In this document: piece after piece, positions 1 to 6,119 of the stretch
Layout of the letters: each line of letters begins with the position of its first letter
Numbering within the stretch: the stretch's first letter is position 1
Assembly: GCA_945861995.1 (NCBI GenBank)
Contig: CAMAWZ010000106.1
Span: forward strand, 1 to 7,873
Direction: 5' to 3'
Origin: Pseudorhodobacter antarcticus
Lineage (GTDB): Bacteria; Pseudomonadota; Alphaproteobacteria; Rhodobacterales; Rhodobacteraceae
DNA length: 7,873 nucleotides
Program-made: the position numbers and the translations under genes
The notes under the pieces: model-generated
Seen by the model: the letters and a program-made list of their open reading frames with translations, nothing else
What the model was told of the DNA's origin: nothing
Databases searched by the model: none

Positions 1-1086
1 TTTGCCTTCGGTGCCGCGTTCGCCAAAGCCGCCGGGTACCAGAATGGCATCAAAGTTTTCAAGGTAGGGCGCGGGGTCTTCGCGTTCAAAAATCTCGGCG
101 TCGATCCACTGCGCCCGCACGCGCGTACGGTTGGCCATGCCGCCATGGGTCAGCGCCTCGGCAATCGATTTATAGGCGTCTTCCAACTGGGTGTATTTGC
201 CCACAATCGCCACGCGCACCTCGCCCTCGGCGTGGTTCAGGCGGTCCATCACATCTTCCCAGCGGGCAAGGTTTGGTTTCGGCGCAGGGGATATACCAAA
301 AGCGTCCAGCACGGCCTGATCAAGGCCCGCGCGGTGATAGGCCAGCGGCGCCTCGTAGATGGTTTTCAGATCATAGGCGGGTACGACATGGTCTTTGCGC
401 ACGTTACAAAACAACGCGATTTTCTCTAATTCGCGGTCGGGGATCGGGTGTTCGCTGCGGCAGACCAGAACGTCGGGCGCAAGGCCGATGGATTGCAGTT
501 CTTTGACACTGTGCTGCGTGGGTTTGGTTTTCAACTCGCCTGATGCAGCCAGATAGGGCAGCAGCGTCAGATGCATCAAAATGCACTGGCCGCGCGGGCG
601 TTCGTGGATGAATTGGCGGATCGATTCGAAAAACGGCAGTCCTTCGATATCGCCCACTGTGCCGCCAATTTCGCACAGCATGAAATCAACTTCCGCCTCG
701 CCAATGCGCAGAAAGTCTTTGATTTCATTGGTCACATGCGGGATCACTTGGATTGTTTTGCCAAGGTAATCGCCGCGCCGTTCCTTTTCCAAAACATTGG
801 AATAGATGCGGCCTGACGAGATGCTGTCGGTTTGGCGGGCAGAGACGCCTGTAAACCGCTCGTAATGTCCCAAATCCAGATCAGTTTCCGCGCCGTCATC
901 GGTGACAAACACCTCGCCATGTTCAAACGGCGACATCGTGCCAGGGTCAACGTTCAGATAGGGGTCAAGCTTGCGCAGGCGCACCGTATAGCCGCGCGCC
1001 TGTAGCAAAGCGCCCAAAGCGGCCGAGGCCAGCCCCTTGCCAAGGGATGACACCACACCGCCTGTGATGAAAATATACCGCGCCAT
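1..1086 (-). CDS. pyrG: CTP synthase, N-terminal two thirds (partial, runs off the left edge)
   Basis: CTP synthase aminates UTP to CTP using ATP and glutamine, the last step of pyrimidine nucleotide synthesis, in the cytoplasm. The 362 visible codons form one open frame. The N-terminal synthetase domain covers about residues 1-265: the P-loop GGVVSSLGKG is at 9-18, Mg-binding Asp71 lies in ETDLDLGHYERF, Glu139 lies in CEIGGTVGDIEG, and the UTP/CTP-binding KTKPTQ is at 186-191. The glutamine amidotransferase domain begins near residue 290 (VAIVGKYTQLEDAYKS) and reaches the oxyanion-loop motif PGGFGERG at 351-358. The catalytic Cys-His-Glu triad lies beyond the edge; the family is about 545 residues long, so roughly 185 are missing. 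The ATG at 1084-1086 is preceded by GGGAG (1094-1098) seven bases upstream and gives the standard family start MARYIFITGG. The gene follows the transporter/kinase block on the same strand after 192 bases and probably has its own promoter. Identification is very secure. Confidence 0.97.
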   Translation of the reverse strand, partial: MARYIFITGGVVSSLGKGLASAALGALLQARGYTVRLRKLDPYLNVDPGTMSPFEHGEVFVTDDGAETDLDLGHYERFTGVSARQTDSISSGRIYSNVLEKERRGDYLGKTIQVIPHVTNEIKDFLRIGEAEVDFMLCEIGGTVGDIEGLPFFESIRQFIHERPRGQCILMHLTLLPYLAASGELKTKPTQHSVKELQSIGLAPDVLVCRSEHPIPDRELEKIALFCNVRKDHVVPAYDLKTIYEAPLAYHRAGLDQAVLDAFGISPAPKPNLARWEDVMDRLNHAEGEVRVAIVGKYTQLEDAYKSIAEALTHGGMANRTRVRAQWIDAEIFEREDPAPYLENFDAILVPGGFGERGTEGK

Positions 1087-1278
1087 GTGGAGACTCCCGT
1101 GCCAAAAACCAATGCGATTCGCAGATCAAAGATGCGCTGTATCACGGGATTTAAGAAGTAACCCAAGATCGGGTGCTTCGCAACCGCAACGCTAGATGAT
1201 GGTGAAGAAACTTCGGGCCAATCAAAGGATAGCGTTTTGCGCGGGCCGCACTGCGGGGTGGGTGGCTTTATTTCCCGC
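1087..1278. other. Spacer between kinase gene and pyrG
   Basis: This 192-base gap separates the stop of the kinase gene from the pyrG start. It must hold any terminator of the catabolic operon and any promoter of pyrG. Just after the kinase stop there is a GC-rich nested inverted repeat (GCGGG 1241-1245 with CCCGC 1274-1278, and inside it CCGCA/TGCGG around 1246-1256), but no U-run follows in the minus-strand RNA, so it is not a standard intrinsic terminator. No convincing -35/-10 pair was found. No coding frame here resembles a known protein. In particular no secG-like gene is present, although I recall secG lying just before pyrG in several Rhodobacteraceae. Confidence 0.4.
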
Positions 1279-2898
1279 CTATGAGGCCAGATGTTCAAAC
1301 AGGCGCGCTACGGCTTCTGCGCCTGGGTCGTTATGACCCGTCAGCTGGCCCGCGCTGATATAGGCGGCGCGCCCTGCCTTGGCATGGGTGATGGTTGCGG
1401 TGTGATCGGCCCCTTGGCGGGCGGCTTGTGCCGCAGCGGGCAGACCTGCCGACAGCGCGTCCAGTGCAGGCATTAGCGCATCAATCATTGTGCGATCCCC
1501 AAGGTTGGCACCGCCAATTTGCTGCATCCGCGCCAGACCCGCGCGCAGCGCGTCGCGCATCGTGAGCCCGCTAGACGCAGCATCGCCCGCAGCCGAAAAG
1601 AAGATTGCCAGCAACACGCCAGACGAGCCGCCCATAGTTTGCGACAATTCCATCCCAATCGCCCGCAAAAGCTGGGTATGATCGGCCAGCGGCAACAGAT
1701 CGACGGCATCAATCAGCGCCTGCGCCGCCCCTGCCAGTGTCGAGCCCGTATCCCCATCGCCCGATTTCGCATCCAGCGCGTTCAGATCGGCCTCCATCGA
1801 CAATATGTTGCGGCAACATTTCACCAAGAACGCATGGGTTCCCGCATGGGCCGATGGGATGGCCCTAATGGGCGCAAGTCCATCTGGCAGCGCCACGGTT
1901 TTGGGCGCAGCCACGGCCATGCAGCCCGGCCATGCCGCCAAAGCCACAGGTGCCAGCAAAGCCGTTTCAATTTCGGGCGTCAGGGGGCACAGCGAAATGG
2001 ACACGCCGCGCATGTCAAGCGATGTCATCAAGGCGGCAGGCCCAACGATAAAGCGAATTTTGCGCCCCAAGTCCGACCGCAGCAATTCATAGCTAAGCAC
2101 CGACATCTCTAGCACCGATGCGGCCCCCAGATTGTTCAGCAGTGCGACATAGGGGGTGTCTTCCGTCACCGATTGCAGTTTTTCAACCATCGCCGCCATG
2201 GCCTGCTCGGCGCTGGTGAAATTGATCTGCTCGACACCCGGCTCGCCGTGAATGCCAAGGCCAAGTTCGGCCTTGCCGTGGGGAATGCGGCTTTCTTTGG
2301 CTGATCCGGGCACGGTGCAGGTGTCTAGGGACATACCGATAGATTTTGTGCCCACAATCACCTTTTGCGCGGCAGCGGTGACGCTTGCCAGATCTGCGCC
2401 CGCCTCGGCCAGATAACCTGCGACCTTGTGGACAAACAGCGTGCCCGCCAAGCCGCGCGATTGCGGCAGGTTGGGCAAGGCGATGTCGTCATCAACAATC
2501 ACCATATCGACCTTTAGGCCAAAGGCGCGCGCGCGCTCGGCCGCAAGGCCAAAGTTCAGCCTGTCTCCCGTGTAATTCTGGACCACCAGCAAACAGCCCG
2601 CAGGCCCCGTTGTGGCCAGTATGCCCGCCAAAACCGCATCAACCGAAGGCGAGGCAAAGACATCGCCGCAGACGGCGGCGGTCAGCATGCCCGGCCCCAC
2701 AAAACCTGCATGGGCAGGTTCGTGCCCCGAACCGCCACCCGATACGATGGCAACTTTGCTTTTGTCCCAATCGGTGCGCATCACAACGCGGATGTGGGGA
2801 TAGCCGTCAAGGCGCACCAGACGTCCTGCGCTGGCCATCAGGGTTCCGTCGATCGCTTCGGTGACGATGTTTTCGCGTTTGTTCATGAATTGGGTCAT
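1279..2898 (-). CDS. Fused DhaK-DhaL dihydroxyacetone kinase (ATP-dependent, single subunit)
   Basis: This 539-residue cytoplasmic kinase transfers phosphate from ATP to dihydroxyacetone or a similar short ketose. The DhaK substrate domain is about residues 1-325: SGGGSGHEP at 53-61 (His59 matches E. coli DhaK His56), NYTGDRLNF at 108-116 (Asp112 matches Asp109), and GIHGEPG at 215-221 with His217, the residue that binds the ketone covalently. The DhaL nucleotide domain is about 350-539, with the Mg-ATP motif LDAKSGDGDTGST at 375-387, GGSSG at 423-427 and LGDRTMIDAL at 466-475. Because both domains are in one chain, it belongs to the ATP-dependent type (as in Citrobacter and yeast), not the PTS-fed DhaKLM type. 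It closes the operon, 10 bases after the second ATPase. An in-frame ATG at 2949 is less likely because the one at 2898 has a good ribosome site. One oddity is Gln107, where DhaK proteins I recall have a substrate-contacting Lys. Tetrulose kinases are close homologues, so the exact substrate is open. Confidence 0.93.
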   Translation of the reverse strand: MTQFMNKRENIVTEAIDGTLMASAGRLVRLDGYPHIRVVMRTDWDKSKVAIVSGGGSGHEPAHAGFVGPGMLTAAVCGDVFASPSVDAVLAGILATTGPAGCLLVVQNYTGDRLNFGLAAERARAFGLKVDMVIVDDDIALPNLPQSRGLAGTLFVHKVAGYLAEAGADLASVTAAAQKVIVGTKSIGMSLDTCTVPGSAKESRIPHGKAELGLGIHGEPGVEQINFTSAEQAMAAMVEKLQSVTEDTPYVALLNNLGAASVLEMSVLSYELLRSDLGRKIRFIVGPAALMTSLDMRGVSISLCPLTPEIETALLAPVALAAWPGCMAVAAPKTVALPDGLAPIRAIPSAHAGTHAFLVKCCRNILSMEADLNALDAKSGDGDTGSTLAGAAQALIDAVDLLPLADHTQLLRAIGMELSQTMGGSSGVLLAIFFSAAGDAASSGLTMRDALRAGLARMQQIGGANLGDRTMIDALMPALDALSAGLPAAAQAARQGADHTATITHAKAGRAAYISAGQLTGHNDPGAEAVARLFEHLAS

Positions 2899-2905
2899 CT
2901 GAGTG

Positions 2906-2910
2906 TCCTT
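2906..2910 (-). promoter_or_regulatory. Ribosome binding site setting the kinase start
   Basis: AAGGA on the minus strand overlaps the TAA of the preceding ATPase gene and lies seven bases before the ATG at 2896-2898. This favours that ATG over the upstream in-frame ATG at 2949, which would sit inside the ATPase gene and add 17 residues absent from the family. Confidence 0.7.
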
Positions 2911-3904
2911 AAACGATACGCCCGCCATCTGCGCCAAAATAGAACGCATTGTGCGGTTGGATTTTTACGATGTCGCCAGATTTCAGCGCAGTGTGCGCAT
3001 CTGTGACGGTGATCAGATCGTGGCTGTGCAACGAAAGATGCAAACGGGTTTGATCGCCCAAATGCTCGACCCGTTTGACACTGCTGTCTTGCCCTTCGCC
3101 CTGCCTAATCTGCTCGGGGCGCAGGCCGATGAAGGCGGCACCGCGCGGCGCGGGGCCAAAAAGATCGGCCGGCAGACTATTGCTATGGGGCTGGCCCAGC
3201 CTGCCTGCGGCATAAATGCTGACGGGCTGTTCATAAATCTCGCGCGGGGTGCCAAATTGCACAAGCTTGCCCTTGTCCAGAACCCCTACATGGGTGGCCA
3301 TGGTCATGGCTTCGATTTGATCGTGGGTTACGTACAGAAAGGTTGCCCCTAAATTGGCCTGAATGCTTTTCATCTCGACCCGCAATTCGGCCTGCAGTTT
3401 TGCGTCCAAACTGCTTAGGGGTTCATCCATCAGATATACGGACGGATTGCGCACCAATGCGCGCCCGATTGACACGCGCTGCATCTCGCCGCCCGACAGG
3501 GCGGTTGCTTTGTTATCCAGCTTATGCGCGATTTGCAGGGTTTGGGCGACTTCGGCAACTTTGCGGTCAATCTCGGCGCGCGGGGTTTTCAGCAAAGGAG
3601 ATTTCAGCGGAAATTCCATATTTTCGCGCACAGTCAGGTGCGGATACAGCGAGTATTGCTGAAACACCATCGCTACATTGCGCTGCGCGGGGGTAAAGCC
3701 CTGCATCGGCTGCCCGCCGATATGCACACTACCACTGTCAGGCACGTCCAGCCCCGCCACCATGCGCAAAATGGTTGTTTTGCCTGCCCCTGTTGGCCCC
3801 AGCAGCACCACGAAAGCGCCGTCAGGAATGGTGAGGGACACGTCCTGCAAAGCGGCAGTCGCGCCATAGGATTTAAAGACATTTTGCAAAAGCACGTCAG
3901 CCAT
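2909..3904 (-). CDS. Carbohydrate ABC transporter ATP-binding protein (MalK/UgpC type), second ATPase
   Basis: This 331-residue cytoplasmic ATPase energises the importer encoded just upstream. The nucleotide-binding domain spans about residues 4-235: Walker A GPTGAGKT at 36-43, Q-loop Gln82, signature LSGGEMQ at 136-142, Walker B VYLMDEP at 156-162, D-loop SSLD and H-loop His194. A C-terminal TOBE/OB-fold follows at about 240-331, with the recurring IGLRPEQI motif at 259-266; it is a little shorter than in MalK (about 370 residues). The ATG at 3902-3904 overlaps the TGA that ends the TOBE frame of the preceding ATPase gene by eight bases (ATGGCTGA), and an AAAAGGTG ribosome site lies at 3912-3919. 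The kinase gene follows after 10 bases. Two different ATPases in one operon suggest a heterodimer, as in the rhizobial GlpS/GlpT glycerol importer. The substrate cannot be read from this subunit. Confidence 0.92.
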   Translation of the reverse strand: MADVLLQNVFKSYGATAALQDVSLTIPDGAFVVLLGPTGAGKTTILRMVAGLDVPDSGSVHIGGQPMQGFTPAQRNVAMVFQQYSLYPHLTVRENMEFPLKSPLLKTPRAEIDRKVAEVAQTLQIAHKLDNKATALSGGEMQRVSIGRALVRNPSVYLMDEPLSSLDAKLQAELRVEMKSIQANLGATFLYVTHDQIEAMTMATHVGVLDKGKLVQFGTPREIYEQPVSIYAAGRLGQPHSNSLPADLFGPAPRGAAFIGLRPEQIRQGEGQDSSVKRVEHLGDQTRLHLSLHSHDLITVTDAHTALKSGDIVKIQPHNAFYFGADGGRIV

Positions 3905-4115
3905 GGTTCAGCACCTTTTGATTTGCTCTTGATACCAGTGCATGGCCGTTGGCCCCAAACAAAGAGATAGACCGCGCATCGAAACGCAATCCTGTGGCCT
4001 CGCCGATACGCACCGAAACATCGGCTTTGATGCGGGCCTTGACGGCACCCAGCTGCGTATCCAGCGTGATAATTTGCGTTGTGCCCAGATATTCGCTGGC
4101 CACGAGCCGCCCGCG
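3897..4115 (-). pseudogene. Severed TOBE-domain remainder of the first ATPase
   Basis: These 72 codons plus a TGA continue in exactly the same reading frame as the ATPase at 4116-4991, directly after its TAA. They encode the rest of a MalK-type TOBE domain: VASEYLGTTQIITLD, then KARIKADVSVRIGE, then LRFDARSISLFGANG, which are typical OB-fold strands. If the TAA were a sense codon, the joined gene (3897-4991) would give 364 residues, the normal length for this family. The final TGA overlaps the start of the next ATPase gene in ATGGCTGA, the junction expected of an intact operon. A GTG at 4101-4103 could restart translation, but I see no clear ribosome site before it, so the segment is probably untranslated. 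Confidence 0.75.
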
Positions 4116-4991
4116 TTAGCCAGCTGTATCATCTAAATGAAGGTGTTCGGGGCGCACCCCAAAGGTCAGATTGCCGTTGGTACCTGTCAGTATTTCGGGC
4201 ACCTCGATGGCCGTTTCATGCAGGCGCACCGATGTGGCACCGTTGCCCACCATATCGTTAAATTCCAGCAGGTTCATTGCGGGCGAGCCGATGAATTTTG
4301 CCACAAAGGTGGTGGCGGGCCAGTCATAAATATCTTGCGGTTTGCCGAATTGTTCGACAACGCCGTGGTTCATCACCACAATCTTGTCGCCCATCTGCAT
4401 TGCCTCTAATTGGTCATGCGTGACGTAGACTGTGGTTGCGCCCATGCGGTCGTGCAGGGCGCGCAGTTCCAGCGCCATATGTTCGCGAAACTCGGCATCC
4501 AGCGCGCCAAGGGGTTCGTCCATCAAAAAACATGACGGGTCGCGCACAATGGCGCGGCCAAGGGCGACGCGCTGGCGATCCCCGCCCGACAGGCCGCTGA
4601 CGGGTTTATCCAAAAGCGCGGTAATGCCCAAAATCCCGGCCACTTCGCTAACCTTCGCGCGCACTTGCGCGCTGGGCATACCTTGGCTGACAAGGGGGTA
4701 GGAGATGTTTTTGCGCACGTTCATATGCGGGTACAGCGCGAACATTTGGAACACAAAAGCAATGTCGCGTTGGCTGGCGGGCTTTTGGCTGACCTCGGCC
4801 CCGTCGATATAAATCTCGCCCGACGTGGGCAGTTCCAAACCTGCAATCATGCGCAAGGTGGTGGTTTTGCCGCAGCCCGAAGGCCCCAGCAGCATAAAAA
4901 ACTCGCCATCCTCGATGGTAAAGCTGGACGATTGTACGGCTGTAAAAGCGCCAAATTCCTTGCGCAGGTTTTTGATGATAATCTGTGCCAC
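4116..4991 (-). CDS. Carbohydrate ABC transporter ATP-binding protein (MalK/UgpC type), first ATPase, truncated by in-frame TAA
   Basis: The 291 residues contain a complete nucleotide-binding domain: Walker A GPSGCGKT at 36-43, Q-loop Gln82, signature LSGGDRQ at 134-140, Walker B CFLMDEP at 154-160, D-loop GALD and H-loop His192. The TOBE domain starts near residue 236 and is cut at codon 292, just after the conserved FGVRPEHLHL (277-286). The missing part is present downstream in the same frame, so this is a nonsense codon and not a frameshift. The start is a GTG at 4989-4991, four bases after the stop of the small membrane-protein gene, with GGAG at 4999-5002 as ribosome site. The core that hydrolyses ATP and docks on the permeases looks intact, so the product could still work without its full regulatory and dimer-stabilising domain. 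A sequencing error, a recent mutation and stop readthrough are all possible. Confidence 0.85.
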   Translation of the reverse strand: MAQIIIKNLRKEFGAFTAVQSSSFTIEDGEFFMLLGPSGCGKTTTLRMIAGLELPTSGEIYIDGAEVSQKPASQRDIAFVFQMFALYPHMNVRKNISYPLVSQGMPSAQVRAKVSEVAGILGITALLDKPVSGLSGGDRQRVALGRAIVRDPSCFLMDEPLGALDAEFREHMALELRALHDRMGATTVYVTHDQLEAMQMGDKIVVMNHGVVEQFGKPQDIYDWPATTFVAKFIGSPAMNLLEFNDMVGNGATSVRLHETAIEVPEILTGTNGNLTFGVRPEHLHLDDTAG

Positions 4992-4995
4992 CTGA

Positions 4996-5184
4996 TTACT
5001 CCGGAAAATGGCTGACGATGATGAACATGACTGTTCCGATCAGCGTCACGATGAAGGAATAGGTAAACAGCACCAAGGCAAAAGGTTGCATCAACATAAA
5101 CACACCCAGCGCGATTAGAATTGTGGCCAGCATTTCCCAAGGGCCACGGCGCAGCCGCAGCAAGCCTTTGATAAAGTTGGTCAT
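4996..5184 (-). CDS. Small two-helix inner-membrane protein of the transporter operon, function unknown
   Basis: This is a 62-residue protein I do not recognise as a named family. A short positively charged N-terminus (KGLLRLRRG at 6-14) is followed by two hydrophobic stretches at about 17-36 and 38-58, separated by a Gln-Pro turn, and a short tail ending in SHFPE. The positive-inside rule places the N-terminus, and therefore the C-terminus, in the cytoplasm. Its ATG overlaps the TGA of permease 2 (ATGA), and its last codons carry the ribosome site of the first ATPase, so it is embedded in the operon. The rhizobial glycerol importer operon also has a small membrane-protein gene (glpU), but as I recall that protein is longer and different. 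A plausible inferred role is an accessory subunit stabilising the permease-ATPase complex. No signal peptide or metal-binding motif is seen. Confidence 0.82.
   Translation of the reverse strand: MTNFIKGLLRLRRGPWEMLATILIALGVFMLMQPFALVLFTYSFIVTLIGTVMFIIVSHFPE
4999..5002 (-). promoter_or_regulatory. Ribosome binding site for a GTG start
   Basis: GGAG lies inside the last sense codons of the small membrane-protein gene, seven bases before the GTG at 4989-4991. It supports GTG as start of the first ATPase, since no ATG exists at the position where family members begin. Confidence 0.65.
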
Positions 5185-6119
5185 TTTCGCACCGCCCCAA
5201 ATGTAATGCCCCGCAGCAGATGTTTGCGCAGCAAGATTGTAAACACCATGATCGGCAGCAGGAACAAGGTTGCGCCAGCAGCCACGGCGGGCCAATCTTT
5301 GCCGCCCGCCCCGATGATGGTGGGGATAAAGGGCGGGGCTGTTTGCGCTGTGCCAGAGGTCAGCAGCACCGCAAAGGCGTATTCGTTCCATGCAAAAATC
5401 AGGCAGAAAATGGCGGTGGACGCGATACCCGTGGCGGCCTGTGGAAGGACGACTTTGTAGAACGCCTGAAACCGCGTGTAGCCATCGATCAGGGCGGCTT
5501 CTTCGTATTCGATGGGAATTTCGTCGATGAATCCCTTCAGCAGCCAAACGGACAGCGACAGGTTGACCGCTGTGTACAGCAAGATCATCCCAAGATGCGT
5601 GTCAGATAGGCCGAGTTGGCGGTACATCAGGAATATGGGAATAGCCACGGCAATGGGCGGCATCATCCGCGTGGACAAGATGAAAAACAGCAAATCATCC
5701 TTCAGCGGCACCTTAAAGCGGCTAAAGGCATAGGCCGCTATTGTGCCCAAAAACACCGACAGGAAGGTCGACCCAAAGCCAATGATGATCGAGTTGACGA
5801 ACCGCTCGCCATATTTCGAGGGGCCCGTGATCACCATGTCATACTGCCGCACGATCTGGTCATAAAATGTCTCAGGCGGGGGCAGGGCGGCCAAATCTTC
5901 GGGGGTGACGCGGCTGCGCGAGGTGAACAGGTTCACATACCCCTCAAGCGAGGGTTCAAAGATGACTTTGGGCGGATAGGCAATGGCGTCGGCGGGGGTT
6001 TTGAACCCAGTGGCGATGATCCACGCAAGTGGCATCAGCGTGATCAGCGCGTAAGCAATCACCAGAACGCCAGCGATCCATTTTTGGCGGTTTGACGGTT
6101 CGGTTATGGAAAAGCTCAT
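5181..6119 (-). CDS. Carbohydrate ABC transporter permease 2 (MalG-type inner-membrane subunit)
   Basis: This 312-residue inner-membrane subunit forms half of the import channel. Six hydrophobic segments are seen near residues 14-36, 110-132, 142-164, 175-197, 230-252 and 280-297. The cytoplasmic EAA coupling loop that docks on an ATPase is at 207-226 (EAALIDG, then VVLP) and keeps the conserved glycine. The loop between the first two helices is long: about residues 60-108 (with TPEDLAALPPPETFYDQ) stand on the periplasmic side, a longer stretch than in MalG, and may help dock the binding protein. The start is the ATG at 6117-6119, which overlaps the TGA of permease 1 (ATGA) and has AAGG at 6130-6133. 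A longer frame from 6221 would lie inside permease 1 in another frame and adds a tail without similarity. The TGA overlaps the next ATG. A relationship to GlpQ-type permeases is possible but not proven. Confidence 0.93.
   Translation of the reverse strand: MSFSITEPSNRQKWIAGVLVIAYALITLMPLAWIIATGFKTPADAIAYPPKVIFEPSLEGYVNLFTSRSRVTPEDLAALPPPETFYDQIVRQYDMVITGPSKYGERFVNSIIIGFGSTFLSVFLGTIAAYAFSRFKVPLKDDLLFFILSTRMMPPIAVAIPIFLMYRQLGLSDTHLGMILLYTAVNLSLSVWLLKGFIDEIPIEYEEAALIDGYTRFQAFYKVVLPQAATGIASTAIFCLIFAWNEYAFAVLLTSGTAQTAPPFIPTIIGAGGKDWPAVAAGATLFLLPIMVFTILLRKHLLRGITFGAVRK

Noticed and set aside
1241..1278. GC-rich nested inverted repeat after the kinase stop as an intrinsic terminator
   Set aside because: No U-run follows in the minus-strand RNA and the stems are short, so I do not call a terminator.
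954..1298. A 114-codon minus-strand frame spanning the pyrG start and the spacer, checked as a possible secG
   Set aside because: The translation has no membrane segments like SecG and overlaps the clear pyrG start in another frame.
1519..2112. A 197-codon open frame on the plus strand
   Set aside because: It lies opposite the kinase gene and its translation is rich in Arg, Gln and His with no domain signal, typical of an antisense shadow in a GC-rich gene.
2385..2864. A 159-codon plus-strand open frame with many Pro and Arg residues
   Set aside because: It is opposite the conserved DhaK domain; its composition is that of a shadow frame.
2899..2949. N-terminal extension of the kinase from an ATG at 2949
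   Set aside because: It would overlap the end of the ATPase gene, has no family similarity, and the ATG at 2898 has a well-spaced AAGGA site.
4101..4118. Programmed frameshift or selenocysteine reading at the ATPase stop
   Set aside because: The two parts are already in the same frame, so no frameshift is needed, and the stop is TAA, not TGA.
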